A stretch of DNA of 64,000 nucleotides from contig NW_023501057.1 of the NCBI RefSeq assembly GCF_014066305.1, positions 186,001-250,000 of the forward strand. Direction: 5' to 3'. The notes below the pieces were generated by a model. It saw only the letters and a program-made list of their open reading frames with translations. It was not told the DNA's origin and searched no databases. A program made the position numbers and the translations under genes. The DNA comes from Letharia columbiana (lineage: Eukaryota > Ascomycota > Lecanoromycetes > Lecanorales > Parmeliaceae). Below, in pieces: positions 13,266-25,348 of this stretch; the stretch's first letter is position 1, and each line of letters starts with the position of its first letter.

Positions 13266-14374
13266 TATATATAGTTAATTATAAATTCGAGTTCGCTACG
13301 CTCTTTAATTAGATCGACTAAATTATAATATCTTAAAGATAACTTATATTATATCTTTTTAAAATTAATTATATCGACGCTATTAATTTAAATAAAGTAA
13401 TTAAAATTATAATATTCTTTATATTTCTCTTTTAAATTATAGAGATAAGATTTATTAATTAATATATAAAACTTATAAGATATTTAGATAATAGAAGACG
13501 TATATAATATAGATAATATATTATAAATCTTATTTATTATTAATATAAATAGCTTATTATCTTTTTTATAGATTAATTAATAATATATTATTATATTAAT
13601 CTTAGCGATATTAATAAAGTTAAACTCTATATTTTTATTATTTTTATTCTTATTTAATAAGAATATATTTAAATTAATTTTATTATTATAAGTAAATAAG
13701 AAAGAACTTTATTATTTTAATATAATAAATAAGAAGATAAGTAATATAGATAACCGAAGCTCTAAAGTTAATAGAAAAGAAAATTCGTTTATTATTAATA
13801 TTTTATTATTATTATAACTATATTAATCGAGTAAAAAAGTATCTTATCTTTTAATATATTAAAAACTACTTTATATTTATTTATTTAAATTTTTTTAATT
13901 CTTATATTATATTTTAACGATTAAAGGTCTATAAATTAAATTTATATATTTTTTTTAATTAAGATTAATTTAAGGCTATCGAGTAAATTTAATAAGCGAT
14001 CTTTAATAAGCGATATTTAAATATCTTATCTTTTAATAGTTATAAGAATAAATTTAATAATTCTTTTTTATCTAAAAGCCTATATTACGTTCTATAATTT
14101 AAAAAAAAATCTTAAAAATTTAATAGAAAATAAAAAGGTTATTCTAAAATTAAATAATATATATCTATTTTTTAATTAAAGCTATCGAGCGAACTTTAAT
14201 AAACGATATTTAAGCTTCTTACTTTTTAATAATTATAAGATTAAATTTTATAATTTTTTTAGCATTAAATAGCGTAAACTACGCTCTATAATTTAAAAAA
14301 AAATCTTAAAATTTTAATAGAAAATAAAACTATTATTTTATTTATAAATAACGTATATCTAATTTTTAATAAGA

Positions 14375-14515
14375 AAGTATAAAAGAATTATAAAACTAAC
14401 TTAGTCGATCTAATTAAAGAGCGTAGTAAACTCGAATTTATAATTAACTATATATATAAATTCGAGATTTTTTAGCTTAGCTCTATCTTATTCTTTTATA
14501 TATATTAATAGTATA
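14375..14515 (-). repeat. RIPed dispersed repeat, inverted copy
   Basis: The reverse complement carries the same blocks as the copies near 12280/13266: agaataagatagagcta, then tataaattcgag, then ctacgctctttaatta and gatcgactaagtta. With the plus-strand copies it forms large inverted repeats across 10.5-14.5 kb. Confidence 0.65.
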
Positions 14516-15666
14516 ATTAATATTAAATATATTTCTTTTTAATAGTTTTTTATTATTATTATAAAAAGTAAATAGTATATAATTAGTTATTTTATAATCT
14601 AGCTATTATAATCTCTTAATAATTTAAATTATAGTAATAAAAGTAATTCTAGAGATAAAACTTTATATATCGCTAGAATTAAAAACTTATTTAAGACTAT
14701 ATAAATACTAATATATTTATTATCTATAAGAAAATTCTAAAGTAAGTAATCTCTCTCTTATAAAGATAGCGTAATTTATATATAAAAAAAATAACGTATT
14801 AAGACGTTATTAGAAATATCTATTAGATATACTTTATAAGTATCTCTTATTATAACTTAAAAAGAGACGATTTATTTCTTAAATTTAATAAAAATCGTCG
14901 TTACTTATAATATCGATATTATCGATTTTAAATTCTTTATTTATATCTATCGCGTAAAGTTATACTTTCTTAGAGATCTTTTTATTAATTTTAATTTAAA
15001 TAATTATTATATAGTTCTTTTAATAATAGTCTCTTTTATTATAATTATAATATATTAATTTTCTTAGCTTTAAATTAATTTTAATATTTAAACTAGTCTT
15101 AATAATAAATATAAAATATATATTAATCGCGAATATTATTCTTAATATTTATATTATAATTAACTTAATAATAATCTTTATAAACTTAGAATCTTTATAC
15201 TTAATATATTATAAGTTACGAGTAAAGATCTATAAATTAAATTTATAATCTTTTTTTTTAATCGGGGCTATCGAGTAAATTTTAATAAGCGATCTTTAAT
15301 AAGCGATCTTTAGTGAGCGATATCTGAATTCCTCGCTTTTAAATATCTATAAGACTAAATTTAGAAATTCTTTTTTTATCTAAAAGCCTACATTACGTTT
15401 TATAATTTATATAAAAAAAAATTTAATTTTAATAGAAAATAAAAAAGTTATTCTAAAATCAAATAATGTGCATCTGTTTTTTTATTAGGGCTGTCGAGCG
15501 AACTTTAGTAAGCGATATTTGAATTCCTTAAGCTTTAAGAATTATAAGACCGAGTTTCGAATTTTTTTTATTATTAAAAAGCGTAAATTTTGGACTATAA
15601 TTTTAAAAAAAATCTTAAAATTTTAATAGAAAATAGTAAAGTTATTAAAAGATTAAAAGTAGAAGA

Positions 15667-15942
15667 TATAAGAGCGTAGTCTATTAACGGTTAGCTAGCG
15701 AATATAGACTATAAAAGACGTAGTGTCGTTATAGAGTTTAATAGTATATTTGATAGTAGAACTAATCTCTAAGAAATATCGAAACTTCGAGGTATACGAA
15801 GTAGTTCTATGTCCGCTAAGTCTCTAAGTATATAGAGTATATTATTAAAACTAAACTCTAAAAGGGACTCTAATATAATATATGCGATGTCGACGTCTTA
15901 GCGTAAGCAGCGTTAAGGTCTATAATAGTATTAGATCTAATA
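15667..15942 (-). repeat. 3' LTR of the Gypsy element
   Basis: 276 bp, matching 22678-22952 with mostly C/T and G/A differences. On the minus strand it begins tattagatct, consistent with an original TG start. Confidence 0.88.
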
Positions 15943-15946
15943 ATTA

Positions 15947-15957
15947 CCTTCTCTTCT
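15947..15957 (-). other. Polypurine tract of the Gypsy element
   Basis: The minus strand reads AGAAGAGAAGG four bases upstream of the 3' LTR. It is one of the few purine-pure tracts here and fixes the orientation of the element. Confidence 0.65.
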
Positions 15958-18900
15958 AGACTCTAATCTCTAGACGTCTAAGTAAAATAGAATACTTATT
16001 AAAAAATCTTTAAACTCTAATAGAAAAATAAGAGAAAAGAGTTAATCTATTATCATATTATTTTAATAAGATAATAGAATTAATTATTACGCGCCGTAAG
16101 TGTATTATTAATATATTATATAATAATATTAATACTATCTTCGAGAATAATATCGCTTTTATAATATTAATTAATAATAATCTATAGTAAGTCGATACGC
16201 TTAATATTAATATTTTTATAACGCTAGTTAATAGCCTCTATAGCGAATAATATTAGATTTAAAAATTTATAATAAAATCTTAAAAACTTAATAAATAAAA
16301 GAAGAGAGAAGAGTTTTTTTATAAATAACGTTATTTCTATAGTATATTATATTTATAGCGAAATAACGTAATAATAATCTTTATTATAGAGATTCGAAGA
16401 TAATAATTAATAAAGCGACGCGTTCGCGATAACGCTCTCGATTATTAATTAATAATAATAGTAGAAATAATAATAATAGTTAGATAACGCGGTCTTATAG
16501 ATAATAGCGAAATATTATCGCGTCGCTACTATTTATATTACTAAGTATTATCTACTAGTAATAACGCTATAATAAAGAATATAAAAATCTCTTTTAAATT
16601 ATTTATTTTTATTCTTTATAACTTCTAATATCTCTCTTATAAGTACTTACTCTAATATTATAATATCGATATTAATACTAATATAAATATAATATATCTT
16701 ATTATATTAGTAATCTACTTCTCTTTATTATAAGTATCTTATTATTATTAATTACGTTAATATATAAACTAATAATTTTATAATATTCTTTTTTTAATAA
16801 TAATAATAACTTTAATAGTAAGTATATAGTTATTTTATAAACGCGACTACTAATCCTTAACTATTTCTATTATTATCGCTTTATATATATATCTACTAAT
16901 AAATTCTAATATCTAATTTATTATATAAAACTTACTTTTATCGAGATAACGATTTATATATTCGAGATAAATCTCTCTTTTATAATAATTATAAGATCGA
17001 AAGACGCGGTATTAATCGCTATATAAAATCCCTCTATATCTTTAAACGTAGATAAGAAAATTAATATAACGCTATCGCCGCGCTAGATAATCTTAAAAGT
17101 TATCTTATCGATAGATTAAGCTTAATAAGAAGATTATCTAATAGTATAAATTATAGAAATATATAATAGCGACGACTTCGATCGCTCTTATTATAATTAT
17201 AGATTTTTAAGACTAGCTTATAGCGATATATAAGCGTATAAAGAAATTAGAGAGAATAAATAAGTTATTAGAGAAGAAGCTTAAGAGCCTTTATCGATAT
17301 ATAGCGAACATCGATAGATATTAACTCGGCGATTATATTTTAATTATCTTCTTATTAAAATAATAAATCGATAAATTTAACTTAGAATCTAATAATAAAA
17401 TAGCGAAAAATATTTAAATAATAACTTTTTTTAGTAATAGCGCTAATATAAGATTCTTAGATAGTTTTTTAATAGCTATCTTAAATAAAAATATATTTAT
17501 ATTAATAGTATATATTTTAATATAATAAACTCTCTCTATAGTAGAGCTTAGTAGATAGCTAAATAATATAATTATTTTATTAATTTATATTTTAATAATA
17601 GTAAATATAGAGAAATATACGCGTAGTATAAATATTATCTAGAAATATATCTAATCTAATTAATAATTATATCTTATTTTATTACTTTTACTTATTCGCC
17701 ATTAATCTATATAATTAATTAAGCTCTTTAATAATAAGAGACTTATTATTTATTACTTAATACTTTTATTTACTATTTATTTATTTATAGACTTAGATTA
17801 GCTCGCTAATACTAGTAAGTTTATTATCTAATAATTATTAATTATACTCTTCGCTCTAATTAATTTATTTAACTTTATATTAAACGCCTTTCTTATACTT
17901 AATCTTATTAATAATTTCTTTAATCTTTTAAAGCTTATTATTATCGATAAGATTAAGAATTTATATAAAGACTTTTATTATATTATTATAATCGCGAAGA
18001 TAATAAAATTTAAATAATAATATATAAAAGATATTATAAATTCTATATATCGAGAGTAGAAGTAGATAATATATTTACATCTTTACTTTATCTATAATCT
18101 AAAATAATTCTATAAATTTATAAGATAATTTCTTACTTAGATATTTCTATTTTAGATTTTTAATTATTAATATTATTAAATCGCCTATCTTATAGCTTTA
18201 AGATTAATATATTTTATTATAATACTTAAATTAAGTCGTAATCGCATTATAAAAATACTTTATTATCTTATTTCTTAATACTTATAACTTCTTTACTTTA
18301 TTATTTATAGCGAATATCTCCCCCTTAATAAAGTCGTTCTTAATCTTCTAATAAATTTTAAGATAATATTTATATATTAGAAAGAATAATATCGTTTTAA
18401 TAAAGAAATATTAATTATTTATATAAGCGAACTCTATTATTAATAATTATTTCATCTAAATATTTTACTTATTATTAGCGAATATATATAAAAAGTATTC
18501 TAATATCTAATTTTATCGCTTAGTCTATCTATTAATTTATAAATAAAAGATAATACTTAAATATCGTTTAATTTTAAAATAGAAGTAAATAGCGGACTAG
18601 AAGCTATTAATAAATATAGAGTCTCTATTATTAATAATATCATTTAATATATTATAATAATATACTATTTCGAAATAAAATACTTTCGCTAGCTAAGCGA
18701 TATCGATTATAATAAATATAGAAATATATCTTATTATTTTTATAAATCGATTTAGTATAACTAGAATAGTATTATAAATAATACTCTTATACTTACTCGC
18801 TAATAAGTTAATAATAAAGTTTATAGAAATTTTTTTTTATAATTTAATAGCGATAAAAAGCGAGCTTAACTCGCTATATAGACAATATCGCGAAGCTTTA

Positions 18901-19322
18901 ATTTATTAATAAATATTATATATCTTAATATAGTTAATAATTTACTTTAAATTTTTATTTTAATAATATTTATAAATAAGTAGCTTATACGTCTTCGTAG
19001 CGCTAAAATCTTCTAATAACGAATTATTATAATATTTACTAATAAGCTTTTTTCTTAAGATCTTATCTCTAGAAATATAAAGGCGATTATTATATTTTAA
19101 TAGTTTTTTAAAGTTTAAAATCTATACTTAACTACGTATATAACGTTTAATTACTAACTTATTAATATTAATTTAAAAAGAGTTTATTTAATTATTATAG
19201 ACTTATAGATTCTAAATTAATATTTTTATTAATCTTTAAAATATATTATAAATAATCTTCTATACGATCTTAGACTTTCTTCTAGAAATAATTATTTAAA
19301 CGTCGATAATACGAAATATAGA

Positions 19323-19486
19323 TGTTATAAGCGTACTCTTAATATATCCCTTAGCCCTATAACTAGCGGGCCTTAACGGAGATATCCTCTATTATATTAT
19401 ATCTTCTTTTTATCTACATAGTTCGATATCTTAGTTATCTTATTAAATATACCTATATTAATATTACATCTATATCGATTCTAATA
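19323..19486. mobile_element. RIPed solo LTR nested in the Gypsy element
   Basis: This 164-bp copy aligns with 25107-25271 and with the unmutated copy at 27309-27474 (TGTTACGAGC start, CTGACA end). Flanks are ATAGA and ATAAA, a 5-bp duplication differing by one G/A change that RIP would explain. It interrupts the Gypsy internal domain just downstream of the RNase H region, so it inserted after that element. Confidence 0.75.
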
Positions 19487-19599
19487 ATAAACATTATCGT
19501 CGCTATAATCTTCTTATTTCTTTATAACTACTCGTCGCTAATTTAAAGTATAAATTTATTCTATAGTATTAATAGTAGTTTAGTATTTAATAGCGAAGT

Positions 19600-20900
19600 T
19601 CTCTTATAGTTAAAACGCCGCGATAGCGAATTAATAGAGTTTAATTTATTTATTTAATAAAAAATCTTAAAATTATAAGTAGCTAACTTTAAAACTTAAT
19701 GAGCTTATTTAAAGTTTAATTTCTTCTACTTTATAAAGTCTTTAAAATTATTATAATTCGTTAGAATCTTAATATAAAATATATTATCTTTTAGATAGTA
19801 ATATTATTATTTTATAAACGCTATAATAGCGAGTAGCTCTTAATTATAGATCTTATAATTTTACTTTATAAAAATTATTTTTCTAAATTAGAATACTACT
19901 AGTCGTTAATAGCTATTCTTATTTAATTATAAAAGTATAATCTCTATATCGAAGTTAAAAGTATCGATTTTAAGATATAGCTTTAAATTTAAATTATAAT
20001 AATATAAAAATAACGCGATTATAAAAGTACTTTAAAGCTATTAGAATACTAGTTTAGCGCTATCTATTTACTCTAATAATCTAAATTTCTTATTATTCTT
20101 ATTTTCTTTAAGTAAGTTAATAAGTAATATTATTATATTAAAATAATTATAGATAAATTATTAATAGAAATCAATAAAGTTTAAAAAGACTTATATATCT
20201 TAATAACTTTTTAATTTTAGCTACTTCTTAATAATAATAATATATTTTTAATTTATTATAATATCTTCGATAAATACGATAAACTTTAGAAACTTAACTT
20301 ATTTAATATAGAATTAATACTTTTTTAAACTAGCGTATAGTTGAAACTAGTATAAACGCTTAAGTACTTACTTAATATATCGCTAATACTCTATTAAATT
20401 AATATTATAAATTAGAATATTATTTAAATATATTATATATATTATATTTATTAGACTTATAAAAGCTCTATTAATATATACTTAAAAAGTTATCGATATA
20501 TTAGCGAGTTTAAAAGATATAATTAAATATTTAAAGTAGTCGTAGCGACTACGAAATACTATTTTCTACTTATTACCTTCTTTAATTTAAATTTAATAAT
20601 AAATATTCTTAAGATTTAACTTTATAAAGATTTTAAATTTATATAAGTAATTTAGAGTCTTAATAATTAGAAATAACGAATATCGATTTTTAATAATTAT
20701 TATATTTAGGCTTCGATAATTAACGTAAAAATAAAGTCTCTTATTCTTTTTAAAAATAAAAAGAATTAATATTTCGATTAAGAAAGTTAAATAATAAATT
20801 TAATCTTTCTAAAGAGAGTTCTTTAAATAGCGTTATAATTTCGCTAACTTCGTTTAAGATAGATTATATAAGAAACTATATAATAGCTTTTTATCGCTTT
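19600..20900 (-). pseudogene. RIP-degraded reverse transcriptase/RNase H region
   Basis: Read on the minus strand with stops ignored, the stretch gives a polypeptide with the order expected of Gypsy RT then RNase H: acidic RT box near 20260, a DTSNF-type RNase H start near 19950, a QNYKIY-like block near 19850, and a SRR end near 19610. Many codons are TAA/TAG where CAA, CAG or TGG would be expected, the typical RIP effect. It is clearly non-functional. Confidence 0.72.
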
Positions 20901-22677
20901 TAATTTTAATAATATAATCTCTCTACTTAAATGTAAATAAGATCTCTATTTTTTTATTAAAAAAAATATTATTAAACTTTAATAACTTCTAAGAGAGCTT
21001 TAGACTACGCTTATTTTTCGATTCGCTTTATATTATCGCGATATATATAATTATAAATATATTTAACTTCTATTTAATAATTTAAGTAAATTTAATTAAT
21101 TTTTTAATCTATAATTTATTAGCGTTAATTTTAAATTATTACTACTTTATCGCTAGATCTAATAATATTTATAATTAACTTAACTTAAATATATTTAATA
21201 TAATATTAAAACCTTTTTAATTAATAATATAAAAGAGTATATTATACTTTTTACTCTAATCTTAATTATCTATTAATTAATAATCTAGTTAATACGCGCT
21301 ATAATAATATATACTTTAATCGCTTAACGCTTTTAATTATAATAAAATAGTATTATAAGATTCTAAATTTTATTAAATTATAAACTTTTATAAAATTAAA
21401 TTAATATATACTCTAGTATCGAGTAGAGTAATAAGTTATCTCTATTTACTCTAAAGCTTTATTTACTTCTTTATAAGAATAAAAGAAATTATCTCTATTA
21501 ATTATTATTCTTATCTCGCTTCTAAAACGATTATAAAACTAAATCTTTTTTTATTAATACTACGCCGATATAAACTATAGATAATTTATTAAGATTTAAA
21601 TACTTAGATATTTAATAACTCTATTTATTATAATAAAAATAACTATTCTTCTTATAATTAGAATTAAAGAATTTAATTTTATACTTTATACTATTATCTT
21701 AGATACGCGCTATATAAACGTTATTATTTAAAATTAATTTAGACTTAGAAATTTAATCTTTTAAAGACTTATCCTTAGCAAACTTCTTTAAAAACTTTAA
21801 ATAAAAATCGTCGTTAAAGTATATATATTCTAAAATCTTTTTCTATATAATAGTCTAAATAAGATTTTTTTTTATTATTTCAATATACTATTAGTATTTA
21901 AGATCTTATTTTTAAGCTCTAATCTAAGCTTAGCTAAGAAGAAATTAATTTAATACTTTTTAGAAAATAGAAATAAATAGATCTTTAGCTTTTTTAGATA
22001 AGTCTTAAAAATAAATACCTTCTAATTAAAGCGTTATTTAGTCTTTTTTCACTTTTCGTAAACGAGAAGATAGCGATTTATTAGATCCGCTATTAAATTA
22101 AATAGAAACTACTTAAAGAATTTAAAAATTATATCTTCTAGATTATAGATTTAATAGTATTTATATTATTAAATATTAAGATTATCTTCTAAAAATTATA
22201 TATAATAAATAATTCTTAATTAATTAATAATAAAATATTTAGAACTTATAAGAAACTTAATTTCGACTTCGCGAAATTAGCGTAGATACTCTCTCTTACT
22301 AATATTCTTATAAAAATATATTCTTTTAAAGCGAAGTATTTTTATTTTAATTAATATATTCGCTAGAGACGCGATAGTAATCGATATAGATAAGCTCTCG
22401 CTAATTATAGATAATAAATTAATATTATAAAGCTCGCGATTATAAATCTCTAACGTAGCTAATTCTTATTCTTATTTTAGATAATAATTTTTGACTTTAA
22501 TAATTATAAGATGTTATTTTATAATAAGATCTTTTATTAATAAGAAATTCTTAAACTTATTATTAACGCTATAACGACTCTCGATATTAACTTCGTTTTC
22601 TACTATATAATTTAAAGATAAACTTAATATTATAATAATAATAAGTCTTTTTCTTTAAAAGATAGAGAGATTAAAAT

Positions 22678-22952
22678 TATAAAGGCGTAGTTTACTAGTA
22701 ATTAGCTAGTAAATATAGATTATAAAAGATATAATATTTTATAAGATTTAATAATATATTTAATAGTAGAATTAATCTCTAAGAAATATTAGAACTTTAA
22801 GATATACGAAGTAGATTTATATCCGCTAAGCCTCTAAATATACGAGATACGTTATTAAAACTAGACTCTAAAAGAGACTCTAACGTAATATATACGATAT
22901 CGGCGTCTTAGCGTAAGTAGCGCTAAGGCCTATAACAGTATTAGATCTAATA
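22678..22952 (-). repeat. 5' LTR of the Gypsy element
   Basis: 275 bp, the partner of 15667-15942. The GAAGA target-site copy follows immediately at 22953-22957. Confidence 0.88.
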
Positions 22953-22989
22953 GAAGAAGAGATTTTTAATAATTACGAATACTAATTTA

Positions 22990-23110
22990 TTTACTCGCGA
23001 TATCTAATTAAAAAGCGTAGATCTAACGAATTAATAATTAACTATATATATAAATTTAAGATTTTCTAATTTAGCTCTATCTTATTCTTTTATATATACT
23101 AATTTAATTT
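22990..23110 (-). repeat. RIPed dispersed repeat, inverted copy
   Basis: Its reverse complement matches 23420-23560; the two face each other across about 300 bp and could form a large hairpin. Same family as the copies at 10485, 11140 and 14375. Confidence 0.65.
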
Positions 23111-23419
23111 ATAAAGATATTCTTTTATAGTTTTTAAGATAATAAACTCTTCTACGATATTCTATAACTTCTTTAAATCTTTTTTTAATTTCTTTAAAAG
23201 ATAATTATTTAATATAAGAGTTTTTTTAATATTAAAGATAATACTTAATCGAATAAAGTCTAAATAAAAATTAATAAAAATCGAGTCTCTTATTATAGAA
23301 TATTTATATTACGCTATATATTACTATATCGATTTAAATTCTTATAAATATTAATTAACTTATTTATAATTTTACTAATAAACTAATATAAATTAATAAA
23401 ATTTCGAAATCTTCTATAT

Positions 23420-23560
23420 ATAATTAATATATATAAAAGAATAAGATAGAGCTAAGCTTAAAAATCTTAAATTTATATATATAGTTAATTATAAATTTAG
23501 AGTTACTACGCTCTTTAGTTAAATCGACTAAGTTATCGTAAGTAAATAAATTAGCATTCG
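23420..23560 (+). repeat. RIPed dispersed repeat, plus-strand copy
   Basis: It contains agaataagatagagctaag, tttatatatatagttaatt and ctacgctctttagttaaatc blocks. This uninterrupted copy shows the pre-insertion state of the site occupied by the TRIM-like element at 12333. Confidence 0.68.
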
Positions 23561-25106
23561 TAACTATTAAAAAAAAAAAGTCGAATAGCTCTAATTAAAA
23601 AATAGATATATATTATTTAATTTTAGAATAACTTTTTTATTTTCTATTAAAATTTTAAGAGTTTTTTTAATTTTAGAACGAAATATAGATCTTTAAAGAA
23701 AGAAAAAATTCTTAAATATAGTCTTATAATTATTAAAGCGTAAGAAATTCAAATATCGCTTATTAAAGATCGCTTATCTATTTACTCGATAGCGTTAATT
23801 AAAAAAAAATTTAATTTAATTTATAAATCTTTACTCGTATACTATATAATCTTATTATCGAGTTATAAGACTATATAAACTATCTTAGAATTTTTAATAA
23901 AATAATAATTACTATTAACTCTAAATTTCTATTCTATTCTAAAAAAATTATTATCTTAAATAAGATTACTATTATTAATAAATATAGATAAGTCGAGAAT
24001 CTTAATTAATTCTCTCTTAAATATCTAAGCGTATATTTATCTTTAATCGAAAATAGCTATAAATTCTTTATAGATTATAAATTAAGATTATTAACTTTTT
24101 ATTATAAAGAAGTTATATTCTTTTAGAAGTTTTAAACTAGTTAATTTCTCTTCTTAATTAATCTATAAATCTAAAATAAATCGTTTATAATCTAATTTTT
24201 TTTATTACGATAGCGTAATATTAAATAATAATCTTTCGAAAATTATTTTATTTCTAATAAATTTTATTTAATATAAATATAAATTTATTAAATTAAATTA
24301 ATGATCTAATATTATAATTATAGATTATTAATAATATTTTAAAATATATCTATTAAGTCTATCTCGTTAGAGATATAATCTAATAGAATTAATATTTATT
24401 TAAATTTAATTTAATTTAATAAGATCTTAATTTAATTTATTCTTTTAATATTAAACTTTATTATAAAAAAAGAGATTTAAATAAAAAAAAAGAGAAGTTT
24501 AAATACTTTAAAAGAATAGATATTAAAAATACTAGATATATTAAAAATAATAAAATCTCTCTAAGATATATCGAAATTATTTAATATTAAGAATAATTTT
24601 TTTACTATAAAGTTTAAAATAAGGTTATTTCTTTATAAGAATTTAATATACTTATCTCTTAAACGTTTAAGATATTAAGAAGACTATAAGTACTTTAAAT
24701 AATTATTTTTTTAAGTATACTTACTTCGCTTAAAGAGTATCTTATCTTATAAAGAAGTTATATATAAGAAAGCTTAATAATTAATTATAAAGAATAATAT
24801 CTTTAATTAATTATTACTTAATCGTTTTTTATCTAATTAAAACTTTATTTAAATCTTAGATATTATAATAAATAAAGTTATAAATAATATTATTAATATA
24901 TATTTTAAATATAAAAATATAAGATAATATTAGCTATTTCTTTCGATTCGCTAGTCGTATAAATAATTTAATATCTTCTTTATTTCTTAACTACTATTTA
25001 TTAAAATCGTTTCGCTATTTTATTTAAGCTCTTTAAAATCGATTTATTTATTTAATAAACTTATTTTAAGATATAATAACTTAACTTAATTTCTTATTAA
25101 AGTCTC

Positions 25107-25271
25107 TATTACGAGCGTATTCTTAATATATTACTTAGTTCTATAGCCTAGTATCTTAGCGAAGATATTCTCTATTATATTATATCTTCTTTTCATATAT
25201 ATAATTCGATAGTCTTATTATTCTCGTTCTATTTTACTTATACTAATATCGTATCTATACTAATTCTAATA
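25107..25271. mobile_element. RIPed solo-LTR-like copy
   Basis: 165 bp aligning with 19323-19486 and 27309-27474; it starts tattacgagc and ends ttctaata. No matching 5-bp flank was found, so it may be a truncated remnant. Confidence 0.65.
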
Positions 25272-25348
25272 TTATAATAAGACTTCTTCGTATACTCGAC
25301 GAAGAGAAATATATACGGGTTAATTAACGTACACTTACGCCTATTCGA

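Larger units (their letters stand above)
15667..22952 (-). mobile_element. RIP-inactivated Ty3/Gypsy LTR retrotransposon, 7.3 kb
   Basis: Direct repeats of 276 bp (15667-15942) and 275 bp (22678-22952) are flanked by GAAGA on both sides (15662-15666 and 22953-22957). The polypurine tract AGAAGAGAAGG reads on the minus strand next to the left repeat, so the element runs right to left. Minus-strand conceptual translation near 19.6-20.3 kb, with the stops introduced by RIP, still resembles a Gypsy-type reverse transcriptase/RNase H region: a F-I-E-D-I-type active-site box at about 20.24-20.29 kb and an RNase H end near 19.6-19.9 kb with recognisable TDYNNF- and SRR-type blocks. A solo LTR is nested at 19323-19486. 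It cannot encode functional protein. Confidence 0.85.

Noticed and set aside
25107..25271. Second LTR of an element starting at 19323
   Set aside because: The pair would cross the right border of the Gypsy element (22952), which nested insertion cannot produce, and the flanks do not match.
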